From CAZFCK01 sp964517355 (GTDB lineage: Bacteria > Desulfobacterota > Desulfovibrionia > Desulfovibrionales > Desulfovibrionaceae): a stretch of 19,040 nucleotides of DNA. Position numbers and translations under genes: made by a program. Under the pieces are notes generated by a model. The model was not told the origin of the DNA and did not search any database. It saw only the letters and a program-made list of their open reading frames with translations. The stretch spans positions 1-19,040 of the forward strand of contig CAZFCK010000080.1 in NCBI GenBank assembly GCA_964517355.1, in the 5' to 3' direction. Numbering within the stretch: position 1 is the stretch's first letter; the number at the start of each line of letters is the position of its first letter. Shown here piece after piece: positions 12,597-19,040 of the stretch.

Positions 12597-14111
12597 TCAA
12601 CCGCTGATCAATTGCAAGGCCATTTCCGGCAGGCTGTTGGCCTGGGAAAGCATGGCCGTGGCCGCCTGGGTGAGTATCTGATTGCGTACGAAAGAGGTCA
12701 TCTCCGTGGCCACGTTCACATCGGAAATTCTTGATTCCGACGCCTGTAGATTTTCGGCCTGTATCGCCAGATTGGAGATGGTGTTTTCAAGGCGGTTTTG
12801 CATAGCTCCCAGATGCGACCGAATCTTGTCCTTGCGTATGATGGCCTCGTCTATGCGCCCCAACGCTTCCTGAGCGCCATTTTGGGTGTCGATGCGCGTG
12901 GCGGCGATGCCCAGAGCCGAGGCGGTGGCCGAGGCTATGGCGACATCGTAATAGTCTTCATCGCTGTCGTTTCCCGTACCGAAATGCACAGCCACTTCGT
13001 TCACGTCCGGGGTGCCGTCCTCCAGCCTGCTCACGTCGCCGCTGACGTTGTAATACTCCTGAATGGCCTCGGGAGAAAGCGCCTGGTCGTAGATGCGCAC
13101 GTCGTCGATGGTGCCGTCGAAGCGTTCGAAATTATGCCCTGCCTGATAAGGGTCATAGCCGAAAGAGGTGTCCGCCAGAAAGGCCACATTGGCGGTGCCG
13201 ACATTGCGGTTTATGAGCTCCTGGCCGTCCAGATACAGCCTGTAGTCCCCGTTGTCGTAAGTATTGGTCAAAAGATGCCACTGATTGAGCGAAACAGGAT
13301 TCGGCGTGAGCACATAGTTGGTGAACTCGCTGTTGGAGTACCACACTTCAACATTTCCGGCGTCGTTCAGCTGAATTTCATAACGTCTTTTGCCTGGGGG
13401 CGCATTGGAGGTGAAGATCTGGGATTCGTCCGGCCCCACGGATTGGACGTTGAACCACAGCTGGATGGTGAATTGATCGCCCGTCATGCCGAAATTCGTA
13501 TCAAGGCCGCTGTTGACGCCGTTGAATTCCACGGCCTGATCGCCTTCCACGCCGGGAACGAAAGAAGTTCCTGTGGAACTGGAAGTGTATCCGTTTCCCG
13601 AGGTATCGTTGATGGTGCCGTTGAAATCCAGATGCAGCATAAGGTGCTCGGCAAGCTCTTGGGCGGCAGAATCTTCCACCCTGCTCACATCCCCTTGCAG
13701 CAGCTTGATGCCGTTGAATTCCGTTGAACGCGCGATGCGCTCGATCTCGCTTTTCATGGCCTGGAATTCCGCGTTGATCACCAGGCGCTGCGCCGAGCTG
13801 TACGTACCCGTGGCAGCCTGTTCGGCCAACTCCTTCATGCGGATGAGTTTTTCATCTATGACCTGCAACGCCCCGTCCGCTACCTGGATCATGGAAATGG
13901 CGTCGTTGGCGTTGCGCATGCCCTGATTCAAGGTGGCGGTGTCCGCGCGCATCAATTCGCGAATGGCCAGCCCCGCGGCGTCGTCCGCGCCCGTGGTGAC
14001 GCGCATGCCGGAGGAGAGACGGCGCACCGACTGCGACAAGTCGGCATAATGCGTGCCGAGATTACGGGCCGTGTTCATGGCCATCAGATTATGATTCACC
14101 ACCAAAGACAT
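12597..14111 (-). CDS. Flagellin with inserted LamG/concanavalin A-like domain
   Basis: A 504-aa filament protein. Residues 1-~139 form the conserved N-terminal D0/D1 region (SLVVNHNLMAMNTARNLG, RLSSGMRV, DDAAGLAI). Residues ~373-504 form the C-terminal D1/D0 region, ending ANSLPEMALQLISG. Between them, ~155-355 reads as a LamG-like jelly-roll domain: LDFNGTINDTSGNGYTS, VEFNGVNSGLD, FTIQLWFNV, WHLLTNTYDNGDYRLYLDGQEL, FDGTIDDVRIYDQALSPEAIQEYYN. LamG/ConA-like domains generally bind sugars or extracellular matrix, so a surface-exposed adhesive filament is suggested (inference). GDVSRVED (140-147) and GDVSRLED (358-365) flank the insert. There are no cysteines and no signal peptide, as expected for flagellins exported by the type III apparatus. 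A candidate sigma-54 promoter lies at 14227-14241. No clear Shine-Dalgarno is seen upstream of the ATG. Confidence 0.93.
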   Translation of the reverse strand: MSLVVNHNLMAMNTARNLGTHYADLSQSVRRLSSGMRVTTGADDAAGLAIRELMRADTATLNQGMRNANDAISMIQVADGALQVIDEKLIRMKELAEQAATGTYSSAQRLVINAEFQAMKSEIERIARSTEFNGIKLLQGDVSRVEDSAAQELAEHLMLHLDFNGTINDTSGNGYTSSSTGTSFVPGVEGDQAVEFNGVNSGLDTNFGMTGDQFTIQLWFNVQSVGPDESQIFTSNAPPGKRRYEIQLNDAGNVEVWYSNSEFTNYVLTPNPVSLNQWHLLTNTYDNGDYRLYLDGQELINRNVGTANVAFLADTSFGYDPYQAGHNFERFDGTIDDVRIYDQALSPEAIQEYYNVSGDVSRLEDGTPDVNEVAVHFGTGNDSDEDYYDVAIASATASALGIAATRIDTQNGAQEALGRIDEAIIRKDKIRSHLGAMQNRLENTISNLAIQAENLQASESRISDVNVATEMTSFVRNQILTQAATAMLSQANSLPEMALQLISG

Positions 14112-14151
14112 TCGCTATCGCCCCAACACGAGGAAGAATTTACCGCCACAG

Positions 14152-14177
14152 TTCGCGTACGTCGTACTTTTAGCGAA
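14152..14177 (-). other. Stem-loop in the predicted flagellin 5' leader
   Basis: TTCGC (14152-14156) and GTAC (14157-14160) pair with GTAC (14164-14167) and GCGAA (14173-14177) around a GTC loop. A 5-nt one-sided bulge interrupts the stem. It lies about 40 nt before the flagellin ATG in the predicted transcript, where it could affect mRNA stability or translation. Confidence 0.35.
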
Positions 14178-14226
14178 TTATTTCAGTCACAAAGGGACAT
14201 GGCGGACATATCCCGCTATTATGGAA

Positions 14227-14241
14227 GCAAAAAAGGGGCCA
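14227..14241 (-). promoter_or_regulatory. Candidate sigma-54 promoter of the flagellin gene
   Basis: The minus strand reads TGGCCCCTTTTTTGC, i.e. TGGC, seven bases, TTGC, which is the -24/-12 spacing with the T-rich run often seen before TTGC. The base after TGGC is C, not the usual A. Predicted start is near 14215, giving a leader of about 100 nt. Confidence 0.6.
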
Positions 14242-14413
14242 GCAGCGGGGCAAAAAATATCAGGAGGGATGCGGCAGGGGGAAATGAAGAGGATAGCGCA
14301 TGTTGGCCTTGAAAAGGTTACATACTCTCACGCAGTTCATCAGGCCGTGTTTCGAGATACGTGACAAAAAGAAAGTGCGCCAGGACGGTGCGCTCGACAT
14401 ACAAAATATTTCG

Positions 14414-14449
14414 CTGCACAAATGAAAACAACGCTTTTCATTTGTGCAG
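14414..14449 (-). terminator. 15-bp perfect palindrome, probable terminator after the helicase gene
   Basis: CTGCACAAATGAAAA pairs perfectly with TTTTCATTTGTGCAG around a 6-nt loop. In the minus direction it starts 24 nt after the helicase stop and is followed by CGAAATATTTTG, a weak U-rich tail. The stem is AT-rich for an intrinsic terminator, so it could instead be a protein-binding palindrome. Confidence 0.5.
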
Positions 14450-14472
14450 AATATACGGACTTATCCGGGAAC

Positions 14473-16613
<2,141 letters not shown>

Positions 16614-16623
<10 letters not shown>

Positions 16624-17945
16624 AAGCTCGATGGTGTTTGCGGCGTAACGCCGAAATGTTCAAGAACAAAACGCCCCACATCGCGTACCCGTTCGGGGCG
16701 TTGCTTTTCGCTGTCGTAAAAAAAGGCTCCGCGAGCGGTGTGCATGCCGCGCCGCCCGAAAAAGCCGAACACGCGCTCCCTGTCGAACTTGGCCTTGCAG
16801 TCGAAACCCGGCGCGGGTCGGCACACCAGGTCCGGCAGCAGCAGATCGCCCCTCGCGTTCGGGTAGAGGCGTTCGCCGTGATCGACGGCCTCCATGACAT
16901 TGCGGCCTTCGTAGCGCAGGGCCAGCAAGCCGTTGCGGATGCGCTCCATCACGGCGCCGCGTTCTTTGGGGGGCACGCCGCCGCGTGCGAAACGCTGATC
17001 ATGCACATACACGCGCCCGGGGTCCAAGGCAAAGGCCTGGCTATCCGGATGGATGCAACGGGCGTCGAACTCGTTCCTCGGGCTTCCGGAACCGTTACGG
17101 ATACGCAAGAAGCCGTGCTCGCGCAACCAGGCGTTGATGTCCACCTCCTGCGTCAAGGCGCAAAAGCCGTGGTCCGCCATGACCAGGAGGCGCTTGGGTT
17201 CGGGCAGGGCGTCGTAACGCTCCAACACTTCGCCAACGCAAGCGTCCCACTGCTGCATGAGTTCCAGGCAAGGAACGTGCAGCGGATCACGGGCGTTTTC
17301 CAGGGCCGGATAATGGAAATGGAACAGCCGGTCGGTTTCCGTGAGCACAAAGACGAAAAGATCCCAATCCAAATCAGGCCACAGCAAATCCAGGGCCTGA
17401 CGCCGCGATGCCAGGGTGGCGCGCAATTCCGCCAGCAGATACGCGGGATCGTCCTTGCCGCGCACCGTGTCCGCTTCGAGTTTGTAGCCGAATGCGGTGA
17501 GTTTCTTCACCAGTTCAGGCGGATACACCGCGCGAGGCAGGTCCGGCGCCACAAATCCGGCGATAAGCGTTCCGCGCAGGGGGCGCGCGGGGTACATGTT
17601 CGGCAGGTTGACGATCCTGGAGACCAGGCCGCGCTCCCCCATCCGGTCGAAAATGGTGGGCGTGCGCAGCCATGCGGCATCGGCCACGGACAGAGCGTAC
17701 GTGCAGGGGTGCACGCTGGTGAAGCCCAGCACGCCGTGTTCTTCCGGCCCCGCCCCCGTGGCGAAGGAACTCCAGTTGACGGGCGAAAGCTCGGGCAGCT
17801 CGGCGTACATGGCCGTGGCGTCCGGAGCCAGGCGGGAAAGGTTGGGAAAGCGTTCCGGGTGCGTTGCGCATAAGGAACGGGCCAGATCCAGGGGCAGGCC
17901 GTCCAGGCCCAAAACCACGAGTCGTGAACGTGTAAGAGCAAACAT
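16614..17945 (-). CDS. Alkaline-phosphatase-superfamily phosphodiesterase/nucleotide pyrophosphatase
   Basis: A 443-aa metal-dependent hydrolase of the type I phosphodiesterase/nucleotide pyrophosphatase group. Metal and active-site marks are VVLGLDGLP with D15, LSPVNWSSFATG (~53-64) with Ser54 at the nucleophile position, EEHGVLGF (68-75), TETDRLFHFHYP and MADHGF. Related proteins act on nucleotide sugars, phosphoglycerol or other phosphodiesters; the substrate here is not evident. No signal peptide is apparent, so it may be cytoplasmic. The ATG at 17945 is favoured because the family N-terminus starts within ten residues; upstream in-frame codons give a low-complexity Arg-rich stretch unlike the family. 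The ribosome-binding site is weak. It is first in a two-gene unit with the helicase and is divergent from the small gene at 18106. Confidence 0.85.
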
Positions 17946-18045
17946 GGGGCGAGCATAGCAGCAGCGGCCTTGCAACGCCAGAGGCGCTTTTCGGCCAGAC
18001 CGCAAGCGGCATGGCCGTGCCCGCGGCGGGCAGCTTCCGCCCACG

Positions 18046-18075
18046 TTGACGCTCCCTCCCCCCGGGGGATATCAT
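18046..18075 (+). promoter_or_regulatory. Sigma-70-like promoter for the small gene at 18106
   Basis: TTGACG (18046-18051) and TATCAT (18070-18075) are separated by 18 nt. Each hexamer departs from consensus at one position. Predicted start is near 18082, about 24 nt before the ATG. The spacer holds a C-run/G-run (CCCCCCGGGGG) that could form a small dyad. Confidence 0.6.
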
Positions 18076-18105
18076 GGGGGGAAGAAGTGAACGGGATCAA
18101 CAGCT

Positions 18106-18507
18106 ATGAGCAAATACGAGTGCGAGATATTCGGCCTTATCAATTATAGCCCGGATCTGTCGTATTACGAATTGTACGCGGAAGAGGAACGCCTTGTCTG
18201 CGGCCTGCAGGAAGCCTTTGAGAACAGGGATGCGCACCATCTGGACTTTTGGGGCGCCGGCGACGCGCTGCAATTCCAATGCGCGCTGCGCGATTTCGAA
18301 CTGGATATCGTGCGCGAACTGTGCGACGAGACCGCGGCGTTGCTGGAGGGAGGATTGCGCGGCCGCATCCTCACACTGGACAAACACCTTTCGCGCGTAC
18401 ACGTGTTTTACCTGCACCCCAAAGGCTGGGAGGAAAAAGGCCACCATATCGCCGAGCCGCCGCGGGAAACCGGCGGGGCAGACGTGGATGACGCGGGCGG
18501 AAGGTAG
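18106..18507 (+). CDS. Small hypothetical protein
   Basis: A 133-aa acidic soluble protein that I do not recognise. It starts MSKYECEIFGLINYSP and is rich in Glu, Asp and aromatic residues. The middle (~25-90) looks helical, with LVCGLQEAFEN and DIVRELCDETAALLEGG. The C-terminal ~25 residues are Gly/Pro/Asp-rich and probably disordered. There is no signal peptide, membrane segment or obvious metal or nucleotide motif; the cysteines (C6, C33, C59, C77) are not in a CxxC pattern. The gene is supported by codon usage like its neighbours, a promoter-like element directly upstream and a strong hairpin ~100 nt downstream. The ribosome-binding site is weak. It is probably a lineage-specific protein. 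No function is proposed. Confidence 0.7.
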   Translation: MSKYECEIFGLINYSPDLSYYELYAEEERLVCGLQEAFENRDAHHLDFWGAGDALQFQCALRDFELDIVRELCDETAALLEGGLRGRILTLDKHLSRVHVFYLHPKGWEEKGHHIAEPPRETGGADVDDAGGR

Positions 18508-18603
18508 CGCATTTACGATTGAAATATCAAGTATCCGGTAGATTAAGATCTTCTGACTGCATACCATGTCAGGTCGTTTCCAAGTTCGTTATGAAAAGAA
18601 AAT

Positions 18604-18643
18604 GCGAGAGGGGAAACCTTTTGAAAAAGGTTTCCCCTCTCGC
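18604..18643. terminator. Long perfect hairpin, probable terminator
   Basis: GCGAGAGGGGAAACCTTTT (18604-18622) is the exact reverse complement of 18625-18643, giving up to 18 workable base pairs with a TGAA-type apex. On the minus strand a U-rich tail (ATTTTCTTTTC) follows; on the plus strand it does not. It ends the transcription unit of the small gene or blocks read-through from the right. It shares AAAGGTTTCCCC with the hairpin at 101-138. Confidence 0.65.
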
Positions 18644-18856
18644 GCTCTCCCCTTCAAAAACTTCATAATTTTGCGTAGTTAAAATTCTTCATTGTGATTT
18701 TTGATGTTTTTTGCGGAACGATCTTCCCGAATCGTTTTTTCAACCACGCCCCAACGCTGCCGAAAACTCCGAGAGAGGCCCGTAGAGAAAATTCCGCCGT
18801 GAACTTTCGTATTCGGCTTTTTCTCGCGCAAACCCGCATTCAATTGTGGACATTTG

Positions 18857-18885
18857 TTGACGCCTTTATTATTGCCGACTACTCT
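18857..18885 (+). promoter_or_regulatory. Probable tRNA-Leu promoter
   Basis: TTGACG (18857-18862), a 17-nt spacer, then TACTCT (18880-18885). The -35 box is good and the -10 box is weak. Predicted start is about 3 nt before the mature tRNA 5' end. TACGAT at 18885-18890 is an alternative -10, but the spacing would be too long. Confidence 0.45.
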
Positions 18886-18894
18886 ACGATATGT

Positions 18895-18982
18895 GCCTGG
18901 GTGGCGGAACTGGTAGACGCAAGGGACTTAAAATCCCTCGGTGCTGAGCACTGTACGGGTTCGATTCCCGTCCCGGGTACCA
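18895..18982 (+). tRNA. tRNA-Leu (anticodon UAA)
   Basis: An 88-nt class II tRNA. The acceptor stem GCCTGGG (18895-18901) pairs with CCCGGGT (18972-18978) with two G-U pairs, followed by discriminator A and encoded CCA (18980-18982). The anticodon stem is AGGGA/TCCCT (18922-18926, 18934-18938) with loop CTTAAAA and anticodon TAA at 18929-18931, reading UUA codons. The long variable arm (CGGTGCTGAGCACTG) and T-loop TTCGATTC are typical of leucine tRNAs. The invariant D-loop GG is present in CTGGTAGAC. Confidence 0.97.
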
Positions 18983-19032
18983 GAAGACAATCCGAGACCG
19001 TCCAACACGGTCCAAAAAGGTAAGGATTCCAA
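18983..19032. repeat. 10-bp-spaced GTCCAA repeats after tRNA-Leu (possible integrase arm sites)
   Basis: GTCCAA occurs at 19000-19005 and 19010-19015, exactly 10 bp apart, and TTCCAA at 19027-19032 is a weaker third copy. Short direct repeats of this kind right after a tRNA 3' end are often binding sites for tyrosine integrases that use the tRNA end as attachment site. The window stops before any integrase can be seen, so this is inference. Confidence 0.4.
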
Positions 19033-19040
19033 AGACAAAC

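Larger units (their letters stand above)
14112..14472 (-). promoter_or_regulatory. Flagellin upstream region
   Basis: This gene-free stretch between the helicase stop and the flagellin start holds a terminator-like palindrome (14414-14449), a sigma-54-like element (14227-14241) and a stem-loop in the predicted leader (14152-14177). I found no GAGTC-N6-GACTC sites here, so the neighbouring PAS activator is probably not the flagellin regulator. No sigma-28 promoter with correct spacing was seen. Confidence 0.5.
18508..18894. other. Intergenic region before tRNA-Leu
   Basis: This gene-free stretch holds the long hairpin at 18604-18643, a shorter AACGAT/ATCGTT stem followed by T6 at 18717-18740, and a promoter-like element for the tRNA at 18857-18885. 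The second stem has only 6 bp and an 8-nt loop. No protein-coding gene is supported here. Confidence 0.5.

Noticed and set aside
11117..12607. 496-codon open frame on the plus strand over the activator
   Set aside because: Antisense shadow of the PAS/AAA+/Fis activator, which has all expected motifs on the minus strand.
14112..14220. Sigma-28 promoter for flagellin
   Set aside because: TAAAAGTA and GGCGGTAA are present on the minus strand but 17 nt apart, not the usual 11 between the two boxes, so the match is not credible.
18694..19023. Open frame of 109 codons on the plus strand
   Set aside because: It runs through tRNA-Leu. The VAELVDARDLKS stretch is the well-known false translation of a tRNA-Leu gene, and no ribosome-binding site or family is seen.

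Overview
This window looks like chromosome from a motile, moderately GC-rich anaerobe of the Desulfovibrio type (Desulfovibrionaceae). That placement is inferred from the style of the flagellin, the molybdenum hydroxylase with its YqeB/MocA accessory genes, and intergenic GC-rich hairpins of a kind common in that group. It rests on no database search. The first ~190 bases carry repeat and hairpin debris, possibly the end of an insertion sequence. A FUSC-family membrane protein (227-2497, +) follows and converges on a long minus-strand block.

Read in its transcribed (minus) direction, the core of the window is: flagellin with an inserted LamG-like domain (14111-12597), a PAS/AAA+/Fis sigma-54 activator (12490-11123), a DMT-family transporter (10701-9766), the three subunits of a molybdenum hydroxylase in the order [2Fe-2S], Mo, FAD (9610-5767), a MocA-like cytidylyltransferase (5743-5108), YqeB (5111-4275) and a CaiT-like BCCT transporter (4151-2550). 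The five genes from [2Fe-2S] to yqeB are tightly packed with overlaps of 1 to 4 nt or a 23-nt gap. Upstream of the DMT gene lies a strong sigma-54 -24/-12 element (10930-10945), and 100-200 bp further upstream are three GAGTC-N6-GACTC palindromes (11041-11134), the last covering the stop codon of the activator gene. The simplest reading is that the PAS activator binds these sites and switches on the transporter/hydroxylase operon. The substrate is not evident. A betaine-type or N-heterocyclic quaternary ammonium compound is a hypothesis, based on the CaiT-like carrier beside a Mo hydroxylase.

To the right, a phosphodiesterase/alkaline-phosphatase-superfamily protein (17945-16614) and a UvrD/PcrA-type helicase (16623-14473) form a 10-nt-overlapping pair on the minus strand. 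A small hypothetical gene (18106-18507, +) has its own sigma-70-like promoter. The window ends with tRNA-Leu(UAA) (18895-18982), followed by 10-bp-spaced GTCCAA repeats that may mark an integration site.

The points most worth following are the activator/operator/sigma-54 promoter/hydroxylase regulon, the LamG-bearing flagellin, and the extra cysteine cluster in the FAD subunit.
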